A stretch of 64,000 bases of DNA from Limnanthes douglasii subsp. nivea (GCA_036936605.1 JAUPFV010000005.1:6966345-7030344), one strand, 5' to 3'. Counted from the stretch's first letter, positions 23,392-35,541 are shown. Notes: a model not told the origin generated them from the sequence alone. Numbers and translations: made by a program.

Positions 23392-23855
23392 CTGAAACAA
23401 GGCATCTTAGATGGTCAATATAATAGAACTCAAGCATGTTAAAAATGTAAACAGTTTGCATGAGTGTGTGAGAGTTGTTTCAAATCTCAGGATATCCTGA
23501 GAGTTGTTCTGAACTCTCAGGATATCGTGAGAGTTGTTTGCAAGTCTTATATTTTCATAGAGTAGTTTGAAACTCTCAGAATTACCTAAGAGTTGTTTGC
23601 AAATCTTGTATTTCCAAAGAATTGTTTTAAACTCTCACGATATCTTGGGAGTTGTTTGTAACCCTTATATTTGCAAAGAGTAGTTTGCAACTCTCAGGAT
23701 TACGTGAGAGTTGTTTGCAACTTTTGTATTTCCATGCAAATTGGTTGCAACTCTTAGGATATCATGGGAGTTATTTGCAACTATAAGCTGCAAGATGTTT
23801 ACAATTTTTCTACTAAACATCCTAATCATTTAGATTACAAAAACATGAAACTAAC
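23392..23855 (-). other. Probable intron in the MULE transposase carrying a palindromic array
   Basis: Exon sequence coding a TAVAKDDNN-type peptide ends at a GT (GTTAGTTTC) and resumes after TTGTTTCAG with coding for TIPVAIGIV. Most of the 464 bp is the repeat array described separately. Confidence 0.7.
23462..23790. repeat. Palindromic minisatellite, cluster 1
   Basis: Imperfect units of about 28-30 bp (or pairs of about 57 bp) of GAGAGTTGTTTGCAACTCTC followed by AGGATATCCT-like sequence. Both parts are palindromic, so each unit can form a hairpin with a 7-8 bp stem. Confidence 0.85.
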
Positions 23856-24700
23856 CGTTGTTGTCGTCCTTTGCTACGGCAGTAAGCAATACACCGTTAT
23901 ATTTTCCATATAATCATATAAGAATGTTCCATCGACAAACAACATTGGAGGAGATTAATGGAAACCCTGAAAGGATAAACCGAATGCTATAAAACAACGC
24001 TTGAAGCGGTTTCCAGCTAATAACTCTAACCGGCAGTCCGTAGTAATATCGCGGCTTTTCAATCGTTTGAAGTACCCGCTTAGTAAACGAAAAGAACTTG
24101 AACTATCTCTGAAAACTCCGCTCATTGCCTTCTCTAAAGCATTCCATGACAAATGGTAGGAGATGTCAAGACCGTAATTTTATTTGACAGTCGATTGTAT
24201 GGTTTTGGTTGTTAACCAATGGCAGGTCCTGATAGAATCATGAATTTCCTCCGCAATCAAATCTGATGTCAAATGCCTATGTCGCTTATGTTTTTGGGAG
24301 AAAACGGGACTGCAAGTATGGTGCGAAACATACTTCTTGATTTTCATTAAGCTGGTGCTGGAATCAACAGATACATAAAGTCTCCATTTGCATCCTCTTG
24401 TGAATTTATTTTCACAATAAGCAGTGATCTTGTTTGTTGTGATGTGCATGTATTTGAAAGCAAAACCATGCTCCGATCAGAATTAACTAAACTGTTACTA
24501 CTCTCCCTCCTAATTAGTTGATTAAAAGATGGTTTTCCCAAATTTATGTTATGCTGTTTACGTTTTAAACCAGAACCCTTATCACCGGAAGTCTTATCAC
24601 CAGAATACTTATCACCGGAACCTGTATCCAGCACATGTTGTTCTATGAGAAAACTAACCCGTTTTAAAACGCTCCAAATCAAGGTATAATATTAAACCAA

Positions 24701-26161
24701 CAAAATCTTTCTGGTTATTAAAGAAACAATTCTTTTGATCCCCGCAGGAGTAGGTAATTAGGTAGTCACCTGTGACCAAATCCTCTCATGTGCTCTCTAC
24801 ATACTCTTGGATACTTTGAAAGATTTTAAACTCCGTGAAATGCATAATTGCAGTTTGGTGACCATGTTTAAAGATACAAACTCGTGATTTAGACATACCT
24901 TACCATGCACTAAACAACCATAAAGCAATTTATTAGTTCCTGCACTGAACAATCAGTGGAACAACTCGCATCCTGTTCTGAGAATTGTGTACAACTATTA
25001 GATGTGAATTGTTTGCAGTTTTATGTCTATTACACTGAAGTGGCACAATTCGTATCTTATTTTAGCACTCAAGCATGAACAAAATGTATACAGTTCGCAA
25101 TAGTGCATAAGAGTTGTTCTCAACTCTCAGGATTACCTTAGAGTTTTTTGCGAATCAAGTATTTTAACACTCAAGCATAAACAAAATGTAAACAATTCGC
25201 AATAGTACCTAAGAGTTGTTTGCAACTCTTGAATTTCCTGAGAGTTGTTTGCAACTCTTGAATTTCCTGATAGTTGTTTGCAACTCTTTGATTTCCTGAG
25301 AATTGTTTGTAACTCTATATTTGCAAAGAGTTTTTTGCAACTCTCATGACATCCTGAGAGTTGTTTGCAACCCTTAAGATATCCTGAGAGTTGCAAACAC
25401 AATTCGCATCTTCCTCGTTAGAGAACATCAAACAATTCACATTTTCTATGTTAATAACCATAAAACAATTCGCATATTTTGTCAGAAATGCCTGGACAAC
25501 TAAAAATCATAGTCTACACATTTTTTACGTTCAAAATCAGCATCTAATATACTAAAAATCAGTATATAACTAGTTAAACAAGGATTAACTATAACAAATA
25601 ATCGCTGGAACAAAAAACAAAGAAAAAACTCGAACAAGATTTACTAACAACCGAAACAGTAGAATAACACCTATTCTAACGTAGAAATCTAATAAATAAC
25701 TTCGAAATCGGTAGTTAATCACCATTACCCCAAAGCAACAAGTGAAATCAAAATAATAAATATTCCAAAAAACTCGAATAACATGTGATCAACTCCTATA
25801 CATAGAAAGAAGTAGTTAGATGCATTTTATACGGAGCTTACAGAAATATACAAACCTTTAAACGCTCCGATCACCTGAAAATTGTGGTTTATTGGTGGTT
25901 CACGGTGGTTCACGGTGGTTTGTAGGGTTAGGTTGTTAGAGCGGCTTCACAAATTCAAATCTTTAAAAGCTAGAAAAGGGGGAAGAAAACAGAAAATTGT
26001 GCTTATATTTAGGTTGAGGGTAGTAAGGGTATTAAACTAATGTTAGGTATTAAGTGATAATTAGGTAGTTGAAATAGGTATTGAGAGATAATAGAACAAA
26101 AATTGAATACTATATGACAATATAATAGTTGAGTGGGTAGTTGAGGTGCCATTTCTTTTTT
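24701..26161 (-). other. 5' region of the MULE
   Basis: Apart from cluster 2 and a GGTGGTTCACGGTGGTTCACGG direct repeat near 25890-25915, I see no gene or domain. It ends in the right terminal repeat. Confidence 0.5.
25080..25400. repeat. Palindromic minisatellite, cluster 2
   Basis: At least seven imperfect units of AGAGTTGTTTGCAACTCT plus TGAATTTCCTG or AAGATATCCTG, the same family as the cluster at 23462-23790. It lies upstream of the transposase coding part, in the element's 5' region. Confidence 0.85.
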
Positions 26162-26935
26162 AATAAATAAAAATTTGAATTAAAAAATAATATTTTTATA
26201 TTTTGAAATAGCATGTTTTTTAGATATCATAAAATAAAAAATTAAATTGTTTACATAGAGCCTAATTATAGGGTCTACCAAAGTGTACATATATGGATGT
26301 ATGTTCCGGTTAAATAAAGTCGAAAATAATACGAACAACAGAAATAAAATATCTATGATTACTTACTATAGTTTTGTCCGCGTGACCAATCTTATTAACA
26401 TCAAAGTAAAACGTTACGATAGCACTAACATAAATCATTGTAATTGATTCTCAAAGAATGCTATCTTTAGTAAGGACAGTACCAACTAGGTCTGGGTGAC
26501 TGTATACCGAGTCGAACAGAAGTAAAAGACTCAGTTCGACTTTAGGTATTAAAAAATATACTTATACTTTCATAAGTAGATATTTATGATTTTTGGTTCG
26601 GTTCGGTTCGGAACGAAAACAGTAGGATAGAATTATTAATTAGTTACTATTCCAAAATCTAACCAAAATCCAATTTTTTCAATTCTCTTCCGATTTATAT
26701 GTTTTTTTTTTTCGAAGTTAAATTTTGAGTTCTTTTACTTCCTTTTTCAAATTTAAATTTAGACAAAACCTTAATCTTTCAAAATCAAAATTTTTTTTTT
26801 TCATGAAAGAGCCCTTCTAAATGAGCTGCAAAGCAGTTAATGGAGACGTCAAAGTTATTACCGTCTCAGGTATATTTATCATTTCGTCAATTAAATTGAT
26901 TTGGTTTAATAATCTATATCAAATATTAAAAATGA
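26162..26935. other. AT-rich spacer
   Basis: No gene is recognised. A GGTTC microsatellite (about four units) lies near 26595-26613. It ends at the LINE target-site duplication. Confidence 0.5.
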
Positions 26936-26951
26936 TTTCAGACCTTAATAT
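26936..26951. repeat. LINE target-site duplication, left copy
   Basis: TTTCAGACCTTAATAT, identical to 32688-32703. The last T could belong to the poly(T) run. Confidence 0.92.
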
Positions 26952-27167
26952 TTTTTTTTTAGCAAAAAATTCACTTTTTATTTAATGAACTTGGTTATTA
27001 CAAAGACAACCTAAATAAACAGGGCTAATGCCCAATCCAATTAGGGCTTTAAGAGAAGATACAATTGTCCAACTAGGCATTACAGACTTAGAGCATATCG
27101 ATTCCTAAATCAGAAACCCTAATTGTCCCCTTCATCAACCTTCTTCAACCTTCTCTCTTTCACAGCC

Positions 27168-30100
27168 CTAACCAGGGTCAATGTACCCTACTCTCATACT
27201 TTCTAGTATCACAATAGTAAGTAGAGCATTAGACATCTCGTTACTTCCAAAAACCATGTTCTTTTTCTCCATTAAACTCCATTTCGAAACCCAATCCGCC
27301 GCCACATTTTCCGATCTGGAAATGTGGCTAAGCTTCATTGTCGGAAGTATCAAAGCTCTACAAACATCCATCCCAACACCATGAGATAGAATCCCAGAAG
27401 AAACACTTCTAACCAACGTTTCACAATCTGTCTCCAAATCGACATTGCACCAGCCTCGCCTGCGACACAGCAGAAGTGCCTCTACAAGAGCACGTCTCTC
27501 TGCTTGTAGAGGGTTTAGCTTACCGAACAGGAAGCTTGCCCCCTCAATGCAGTTTCCCAGATGATTTCGAACTATAAAGCCACCTGAAGCCTCGCCGTTG
27601 AAACTGCACGCCCCGTCCGAGTTGATTTTAATCCTTCCCTGAGCTGGAGGTCTCCATGACCGGTAAGTTACTTTCCTCATACCTATAGATAACGCTCCTA
27701 TCATTGCACCTGCACCTTCCACATTAGTCCAGTGTTTAGACTTAAGCTTTGAATCAATGCCCAAAATAAATCTATTGACCCTGTTAACAGCATTATAGAA
27801 GCTGTCTGTTGGTTTGTCAATCTTACAATCATTCCTGTTATACCATATTGTCCATATTACAAGCTGTGGAACAATGTGTGTAACATGGAATCTGTTGTTA
27901 GATGACTTAAACCATACTAGTAACATATGTCTTAGGGTCATGAACCTTCTAACAGGAATATTGAACATAGCCCCATAGTAGTTCCAAAGGCACCAAGAGT
28001 ATCTGCAATTGATGAAAAGATGATTCACATCTTCACAATTGCAGCAAAATTGGCACCTTGAAACAATAGCAAAATGCTTCTTTTTCAGAATGCTGTCTAT
28101 TGGAACAAAACTCTTCAAAATCCTCCAGCAAAGAAAAGAAAATTTCGTTGGTATAAAACTGTGCCATATCTTCTTAAAAAAATATGAACTATTGGATTTT
28201 ACTCTGATGTTTTCCCATGTTCTTTTTGTACAAAATCTTTTATCAGTCGTGAGGATCCACTCTATACTATCCTCCTTTTCACGATTGATTTTAACACAAT
28301 TAATATGTTGCTGTCTTTCGTGAGTAAGGAGAGATATTAGAGCAGGATCCCAACAATCGTGTTTCCAAAACATTTTAACTTTTGCTGGAAGGTACCAAGA
28401 GTTTTGAGTAGAGACTATAGGTGGCATCTCATGCCAAGAGTCTCTCCAAAAATCCACATTTCCTTGACCCACATTCCAGTGAATAAAGTTTTCAGCCCCT
28501 TCTCTGATAGAACAAAGACCTTTCCAGACTATTGAGTCAGTAGACCCACATTTTGCAATAGTAGGATGCTTGTCTAGGCAGTAAGTTTTAGAAATTAGGT
28601 CAGTCCATAATGAGTCTCCTTTTCTGAATATATACCAGAGTTTATATGAAAATGAAAGCTGTATTTCAGTTAGAAGCTTAGTGTTTAAGCCTCCTTCTTC
28701 AAATGGTTTGCATAGACTACTCCAAGCAGCCCAATGCAAAGCACTCTCATTCACCTTAGGCCTCCATAAAAACTTATTAAAACATAGTTCAATTTTTTGC
28801 AATATGTTTTTAGGTATTATGCTGTTTTGCATTCTGAAAAAGACAATTGGGTAAAGGACATGCCTTATAAGTGACAATCTGCCACTATAATACAGGTTCT
28901 TTAGGTCCCAATCACTTATTTTATTATAAATTTTAGCTAAGAGGGAAGAGTAATGTATTCCTTTATTATTTGTAGCAATGGTAGTTCCCAAGTAGCTGAA
29001 TGGTGCATTGTCTGTCTTGAATCCCATAGTAGCATTGATTCTTGCTGAATTTGCACCAGAGCCTCTTGAAGAGGTAATAACTCTGGTCTTGTCTACATTA
29101 ATAAGTTGGCCAGACTCCTGTTGATACTTGTTTAGTATGCTACTCAAGTTTTTTATTGCTGCAGGTGAACTGTTAGTGAACACAACTATGTCATCAGCAA
29201 ATGCAATACAAGGTAATATGTATCCTGATCTTATAAAGAATTGCATGTTAGAATTAGCAACATATAAATTTTCTAATCCCCTTAAAAGGGCTTCCTCAGC
29301 CAGGATAAAGAGACAAGGAGACAAAGGATCTCCTTGTCTCAATCCTGTTTTCTGATGAAAGTACCCTGAGCAAGACCCATTTATAAGGACTGAAACCATC
29401 ACATTAGAAATCATCTTTTTTATTAACAGCACAACATTTTCAGAAAACCCAAAGCATTTTAATGTTTTAAGCACAAAGGCGTGAGACATCATGTCAAACG
29501 CCTTTGTCATATCCAATTGAATGATGATATTGCCTTTAGAAGGCTTCCTCTTAATATGATGCAGCATTTCCTTTATAATTAATATGTTATCATGTATTAA
29601 CCTTTCCTTTACAAATGCACTCTGCCCTCTAGAGACTAATCTAGGTGGAATGTAAGATATTCTTCTATTAATGAGGGCAGAAACTAGTCTGTTCATTATA
29701 GTACACATACTAAGTGGTCTATAATTGTTCCAGGATATTGGATTTGCCACTTTAGGGACAAGAACAATCCCAGTGGCAAACACTCCTTTTGGGATGTCAC
29801 TCCCAGCCAGGTATGCATTCATAGCTTTACATAAATCACAGTTTATAATAGCCCAGCAGTGTTTTAAGAAAGAAATATTAAACCCGTCTATGCCTGGAGC
29901 ACTGTCTTGCTTCATGGTACTTAAAATAGATCTGAGCTCCTCACTTGATGTAGGTTTCAATATCTCAGTATTCTCCCTATCCAAAACAAGCTTAGGTATG
30001 TTGTTTAGTATAGAGTCATGCACATTAAAATCAGAATTAGTTTCAGGCACACTTGAAAGAATCGATTTAAAGTGATTCTCTGCTGATGAAGCAATATCAC

Positions 30101-31256
30101 ATTCTCTGGTAAGCCATATATCATTGTCTTTTATTCCAGAAATAGTATTTTTCTTTCTTTTCTTAGTTACATAACTATGATATAATTTCGTATTTCCATC
30201 ACAGTCTTTTAACCAAGAATTAAAACATTTTTGTTTCCAAAAACTTTCCTCATCTTTTAAAGCTAGAATGAGAACACTATTAGCCTTTGAGAGATTTGAT
30301 TTTGAAACACTATCTTTTGAGGACTGATGAATCAACTCACAGTTCTCAACCTCAATATTGGCTTCTTTCACCTTATTAAAAATGTTTCCAAAAGTTTCAA
30401 GATTCCATTTTTTCAAATGATTTTTTAAACGTTTGAGTTTGTACCAAAAGATGTTCCCATTCTCTCCATTGCAATGCTTGGACTAATTCTGACTTACACT
30501 AGTCAAGAAGTCAGGGTGGTTAGTCCAAGCATTGATAAACTTAAAAGATCTTTTTTTGCACATAGAGTTTGTGCTTGAGTCTTTACTTATTGAGATTAGT
30601 AAAGGTGCATGGTCAGAGCAGGTTCTGACCATGTGACAAACCTGGACCCTTAAATTATTTTGCAGATTCTGATTAGTCAACACCCAATCTAATCTCTTCC
30701 AGTTGTTGTTGTTGCTCCAGGTGTAACGAGAGCCGCAATATCCAGGTACCTCCAAGTTGCAGTTTCTAATGAATTCATTGAAGTCATCTGCACTAGCTCC
30801 ATCATAGGTCAAGCAATGAAGCTGATCATCAGGACATCTGATGGTATTAAAATCACCAGCCATGAGCCAAGGCCCACCACAGGTAATACTACTTAACTGA
30901 CTCCATAGCTCTTTTCTTTGCATTCTCTGGTTTTTTGCGTAAACAGAAGTAAAGAAACAATTCATTGAAGCATAACTAACTTGTACATGCATAAACTGAT
31001 CATGATCAGTAATAACCACAACACTTATATCCTTTGGCCAGAACAACCACACTTTGTTAGAAGTATTAACCAGACAGTTCTCAAAACCAATCCTCTTAGC
31101 AACCAATTCCACCTTGTCAATCCTTGCCATGGGCTCCTGAATAGCTAACAGTTTGACATTTTCGTTTTTTATAAGAAATTTAAGCCTAGCAATCGTAGGG
31201 TTGTTATGTATTCCCCTTGCATTCCAGCTGATAATTTTAATCATTATCAGATGCAT
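27168..31256 (-). pseudogene. LINE ORF2: endonuclease, reverse transcriptase, RNase H; one nonsense codon
   Basis: ORF2 nicks the target and primes reverse transcription. Its ATG may be 31256 or 31244; the latter forms ATGATTAA with the ORF1 stop. The AP-type endonuclease has IISWNARGIHNN, QEP, AGDFNTIRCPDD and SDHAPLL. The RT has SWNNYRPLSMCT, LDMTKAFD, GLRQGDPLSPCLF and the FADD motif. A zf-RVT region (CWRILKSFVPIDSILKKK, CQFC...HLFINC) and a C-terminal RNase H (INSDGACSFNGEASGGF, AERRALVEAL, ENVAADWVSK) follow. The frame covers 1,362 codons and is open except for an in-frame TAG at 30483-30485 between endonuclease and RT. The endonuclease part (258 residues) and the RT part (1,082 residues) are each intact. 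Confidence 0.94.
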
Positions 31257-32526
31257 AGTTCTTTGAAATCGTTTCTCTCTTTCTAAGAGAGTTTATAGTC
31301 AACTTTTTTGCATTGCTATTCCTGGTTGCAGACTTAACTTTCCTTGAAATAACTGTCTCAAAGTCATTCTCATTATCATTTGTACTCATCTTAGGAGAAG
31401 AGTTGTAGCTTCCAGGCTTACCTCCTCTAGGAGAAACCTGAAAATTGTCCCTGTCTAAGTTATTTTCTTCTTCTTCCAGGTGCTGAAGAGCACTGATTAT
31501 ATCATGATCATTACTTGAAGCAGTCCTCTCCTTCACAGGGCTCACCACATTTGTAGAAGGACAAGACACAGACGATCTGTCTTTTTTTGTAACAATTGAT
31601 TTTAACTTTCTTCTGTATACATGAGTAAAGAGTTGTACTTTGTTAGGCATAGAAGAATTGCTAGGCTTATCAACAATCTGTAATGAATCATTCTGTATAG
31701 CTTCTTTTTCACTAATCACATCAGTTTCTTTCACTTTCTTTATCTCCACAGATTTATTCTTTTTACATTTATCTTGCATATGACCGATATGATTACAAGA
31801 TTTGCAGTACCCAGGAGCATTTTTATAACTGACACTAACATAATACACATCTCCTTCACCAAACTCAATCTGTAATTTAAACTTGAGAACCTGTGAGACA
31901 TCTATCTCAATTAACGCAAAGCACGCGTTCCAGTTAGCCCTGTTAATCTCAGGGATCACAGCGTGGTGGACAAAACCAAGAGATGAAGCCATAGAATGTA
32001 TAACAGAACTGTTATACATGAATTCAGGGACTTTTTCGAACCTGACCCAGATCAACGCAACTGGGCATTCAAAGTTCCTGGAACTTTGGGGACACCACTT
32101 CACCACCCTCATCATCTTGCCATCCACCTTCCAAAACCGATTTACCCAAATTCTTCCAGCATCTTCTAACATCGAAAAATCCACTAGAACTTGCCTAGAG
32201 TCGATCGTAACGTAGTTAAACTCACCCTTGAACTTGAAAGACTCAAGGAAACTTTGGAACGCTTGCCTCTTTGGGATTCTATCATTAAACTTGGCAATTA
32301 GAGTCAATCTTGACTTTACACAAAGACTATCTTTCGCCTGACTTTCGAACCTGATTACATTACGATCTTCAAAGGATTTGATGACCTCTGACTTGTACTC
32401 CGATATCACATCCTTCTTCAGTAGCACATCAGAATATGATCTACTCGCAAAACCAACCTTGGCGTCTCCAGTTATTGATTTATTACCAGTCAGAGGGGGA
32501 AATTCTGCTTCATCAAGAGAAGCCAT
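31237..32526 (-). CDS. LINE ORF1: DUF4283 and zinc-knuckle nucleic-acid-binding protein
   Basis: ORF1 proteins of plant L1 elements bind the element RNA. This one is open for 429 residues from ATG 32526 (MASLDEAEFPPLTG). The DUF4283 domain covers about residues 70-200 (RLTLIAKFNDRIPKR to VRFEKVPEFMY). A CX2CX4HX4C zinc knuckle CKSCNHIGHMQDKC follows at about 255. The C-terminal third is Lys/Ser/Asn-rich and probably disordered. Its last codons overlap the ORF2 start in another frame. Confidence 0.93.
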   Translation of the reverse strand: MASLDEAEFPPLTGNKSITGDAKVGFASRSYSDVLLKKDVISEYKSEVIKSFEDRNVIRFESQAKDSLCVKSRLTLIAKFNDRIPKRQAFQSFLESFKFKGEFNYVTIDSRQVLVDFSMLEDAGRIWVNRFWKVDGKMMRVVKWCPQSSRNFECPVALIWVRFEKVPEFMYNSSVIHSMASSLGFVHHAVIPEINRANWNACFALIEIDVSQVLKFKLQIEFGEGDVYYVSVSYKNAPGYCKSCNHIGHMQDKCKKNKSVEIKKVKETDVISEKEAIQNDSLQIVDKPSNSSMPNKVQLFTHVYRRKLKSIVTKKDRSSVSCPSTNVVSPVKERTASSNDHDIISALQHLEEEENNLDRDNFQVSPRGGKPGSYNSSPKMSTNDNENDFETVISRKVKSATRNSNAKKLTINSLRKRETISKNYASDND

Positions 32527-32687
32527 CCTTTTGAACGTAGTCGCCCACAGGCAGTGCCTGCATATACACGGCGCTGTAAGCTTCTCACCACAAGCACTAC
32601 TGAATCAAACACTAATTGCCTATGCACTTGTAGCAATTCTGCACTTAATTATCAGTTTCTTGGAGTTCAAGAAACTAAAACATCTTC

Positions 32688-32703
32688 TTTCAGACCTTAA
32701 TAT
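32688..32703. repeat. LINE target-site duplication, right copy
   Basis: TTTCAGACCTTAATAT, identical to 26936-26951. Confidence 0.92.
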
Positions 32704-34199
32704 GAGGAATGCAAGAAACATATACTCTCTATATGATATTGCTATGAGTTTCATCTAAAAGTTTTTTAATTGGATTTTTGATTTTGATGTGTTTTTTTAA
32801 GTTTATTATATTCAATTTTTTTTATTTTAATTAAATAAATAAAACAATAAATACTTGGTTAATTCGATCAAAATTAATTTTTGGGTTGATAATTCGCTAT
32901 CTAACCATGGATACCCAAAACAAATACTATAATAGCTTCTTTTTATCTTCCATACATATTTTTTCATTAAGTGCGTCCATAGATGTAGATGAGTAAATTC
33001 CTTGTCAATACATGGATGAATAAAAAAAATCAGATCTTGCATCTGCTTTGCTATTGTCACGAGTAAGCCATTAAAAATATAAGTGTCCTCTTCAAACCAA
33101 ATAGCTTTGAAAATGTTTAGATATAGGTGACCTTCCGAGAACTTGTATTACTATAGAACCAATTTTATATATTTTGAATAGTTGTTATGGTTACATACTA
33201 TATTTATATAGTTGTTTGGGATGACTTCATGGTCTAAAAACTTATAACTAATTTACATCAGTTTTTATTATATAATGACTGCTGGAATATGATTCTTTCA
33301 ATTAGTTGAAAGCTATTATTTGACATGCAACAATCACTGAAAAATCTTGAAATTTGAACAATTAATAAGTTTATTCAAATGAGACTAATATATATTGTGC
33401 CAATATCTTACTTATATTCAAATAATAGACGCTCAAACAAGTAAAACAAATTGTATTCTATAAAATTGTAGTGTCAATAAAGGTTTATTTGAAACAAACT
33501 TAATATAGTTGAATTGTTGTAGGAATGATATTGGACTAAAGTCGAACTATGAGAAGTCTTACTATAATTTCTATAATTAATTATCTCTATAGTATATACT
33601 TAGTTAAGCCCACCAAAACTTGGTTATGTAGTTTTAAGTATTTAGAATTAGTTTTTACTTATAGCATGCTACTTATTTGATATTGGGTTAAAACTTGAGT
33701 TCTATTAGACAACATGTATACATACTACGTTCTTAAGCACTAGTCATTTTTGAAGAAAATAACCTATAAATGACTCAATGAAGTTAAAAAAAAATGGCAC
33801 AGCTTTAAAACTCACTATAATGAATGTCATTGTATGGACAAGTAGAGAATGAATGGTAATAAATATTAAGTATCTATCTTCTAGAATAAGTTTATGGAAT
33901 AGGTTTTTACACATAAATTAAGTTAAAATAACTAAACCACGATAAAAAGTACAAATAATTAGTAACTCTTATATAAGGCATTCAATATTAGTAATTTACT
34001 AATAATAAATATTATGTAAAGTAATATTAATAAATAATTAGTATCTTATTTATATATTCTCGTACAAGTGAAAGGTATTTACCTCGTGATGTGTTTAGTA
34101 GCTACTAATATAGTAGCATTTATATAAGGTATATTCCTTAATGTGAAATAGGTTTCTTATTAAGTATGGAAAATTATCTAAAGTTGTATTCAAGGATGC
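32704..34199. other. Very AT-rich spacer
   Basis: I see no gene or structured repeat. Short frames (for example 32827-33060 minus) match nothing I recognise. It may include the 5' part of the hAT remnant that follows. Confidence 0.5.
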
Positions 34200-35110
34200 A
34201 AGTAATGAGTTGCTTGTCTTAGGTGAGCTTCTACTCTGTTTTATTAAGATTTTAGCGTCGAGAAATATTTACAACAGAGTGCAGCTTCGCAAGCCACATT
34301 CTCGAAGAAATTCAACCAGATATATCGTACAAATGTATGTGCTAAACAAATAGTAGATGAGGAGACTGATTGGTAATAAAAGGGTTTCGCTAACAACAGA
34401 CATATAGGTCGCTCCAAAACTGATGCAAGCTACATGGTTATTACAACATATTAGATTAATGATAGTTAGCGTCTTAGAAAGGTCATCATTGGATCTAAAA
34501 ATATCATAGATCATAACGGAACAACAATAGCTTCAGTTTTAAGTGTCTAGCTGAATTGGGAATAAAGAGGGTCTTCACCATCACAGTGGATAATGTTACA
34601 ACCAACACTACAGCTCTCAAAAGGTTCAAAGAAGAATTTAAAATTTTAGGTTATGATTCCATGGTTTTAGGTGGTGAATATTTGCACAGGAGATGTGCGA
34701 CTCATATCCTCTACTTCATTGTTAAGGATAGGTTAAAGAGGCTGATTCAACTATTATACACATTTGCAATGCAATAATATATGTTAGATCATCCTCCAAA
34801 AGATTAAATTCCTTCGAATTACGTCTTCATAGGGGTAAAATGAGTAGATATAGTCTACCATTAGACGTGAAGACGCGATGAAATTCTAGTTATTTGATGC
34901 TAAGTAGAGTTGTGAAGTATAAAGTGTCTTTTGATATGATGAAAATAGAAGGTAAGGTGTATAACAATTGGTTTGATGAGAAAGTGGATGAGACAAAAAA
35001 AGTTGAACCACCATCAAATGAGAAATGAGAAAATATTGGTCAAATGGTAATATTTCATAGAATTATGTTACCATTCGACGTTGGTTCATTCAACATCTCA
35101 ATCTGTTAAC
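34200..35110 (+). pseudogene. hAT-superfamily transposase remnant
   Basis: In shifting frames the plus strand reads KRVSLTTDI, then SYMVITTY, LAELGIKRVFTITVDN, VLGGEYLHRRCATHIL and LPLDVKTR followed by a stop, then LMLSRVV. These match in order the RNase-H-like core of RICESLEEPER/DAYSLEEPER-type hAT transposases. The single open piece is 34556-34777. The right end is cut by the LTR of RT-3 at 35113. No BED finger or dimerisation tail is seen. Confidence 0.85.
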
Positions 35111-35112
35111 TC

Positions 35113-35463
35113 TGATGAGGGAGAATAAAAGACGTATGGAAAAATTGTAAGGAAGTGTTTTTATTGGGGAAATATTGTAAAATGTACAATGGAAGTAGTT
35201 ATTATGAATAGGTGGAAAATATAGGGACTAAATATGTAATAAGTGTGAATTAAAGCATATGGGGCCCATTATTGTACGATATAAGGACCTCGTACGAGTT
35301 GATAGATTCGATTGAATAATATAATATTACTGTCTCTCTCTAATTGGATTAGCTCTCACTTTCTCTATCTAAAAAGACTCCATAACAAAGAATTTAATAT
35401 TGTTTGGACCCCCATATATTCGCCTAACACAAAATTACCGTTGAGCTATTTCATAATTCATCA
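35113..35463 (+). repeat. 5' LTR of RT-3
   Basis: It begins TGATGAGGGAGAATAAAAG and ends ATAATTCATCA, 351 bp. The TGATGAG start is shared with the RT-4 LTR and the solo LTR at 43589. It is followed directly by a primer-binding site. Confidence 0.75.
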
Positions 35464-35464
35464 G

Positions 35465-35482
35465 TGGCGCCGTCTGTGGGAA
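35465..35482 (+). other. Primer-binding site of RT-3
   Basis: TGGCGCCGTCTGTGGGAA begins one base after the LTR. This form is common in plant Ty3/gypsy elements. Confidence 0.8.
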
Positions 35483-35541
35483 ACGAAGATTGTTCTAACA
35501 ACAATCACTTTCTGGAAATTGTTCCAAATCCGAGCAAAACC

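Larger units (their letters stand above)
22651..24700 (-). pseudogene. MULE transposase, broken
   Basis: This transposase would cut and paste the element at its terminal repeats. The N-terminal zinc-binding part (ITAYCENKFTRGCKWRLYVS, then HHTCSPV) lies around 24180-24450. The catalytic core starts with RCFIAFGLSFQGF and SPPMLFVDGTFL around 23920-24020. After a probable intron it continues with IPVAIGIVSNEDCDN, YRHSGIV and HAYCYFHLMQNLKSKLEN. The last open part (23202-22651) carries AYAQPYIKG-like sequence, AKSFNNQIKK and a partial SWIM-type YSCGSWKQ. Frameshifts and stops are spread through it. The region 22060-22650 holds no recognisable coding. Confidence 0.85.
22060..26161 (-). mobile_element. 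Mutator-like element (MULE), decayed
   Basis: Degenerate terminal inverted repeats of about 60 bp bound the region. The left end reads AAAGGAAAAGTACCC...CCCACTAAACTACC. The right end, reverse-complemented, reads AAAAGAAATGGCACC...CCCACTCAACTATT. A MULE transposase pseudogene lies inside on minus. I could not find a clear 9-bp target-site duplication in the AT-rich flanks, so the borders are approximate. Confidence 0.7.
26951..32687 (-). mobile_element. Full-length L1-type LINE
   Basis: A minus-strand non-LTR retrotransposon of about 5.74 kb, bounded by a perfect 16-bp target-site duplication. The 3' end is a poly(A) tail seen as ten T at 26951-26960. A 5' UTR of about 160 bp, ORF1, overlapping ORF2 and a 3' UTR of about 200 bp are all present. 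The perfect duplication and nearly open frames suggest a fairly recent insertion. Confidence 0.95.

Noticed and set aside
25195..25400. Regular short repeats resembling a CRISPR array
   Set aside because: The segments between repeats are themselves repeated and not unique spacers, there are no cas genes, and the context is a plant MULE.
22050..26175. A 9-bp target-site duplication for the MULE
   Set aside because: Both flanks are runs of A and T; several partial matches exist by chance and none is convincing.
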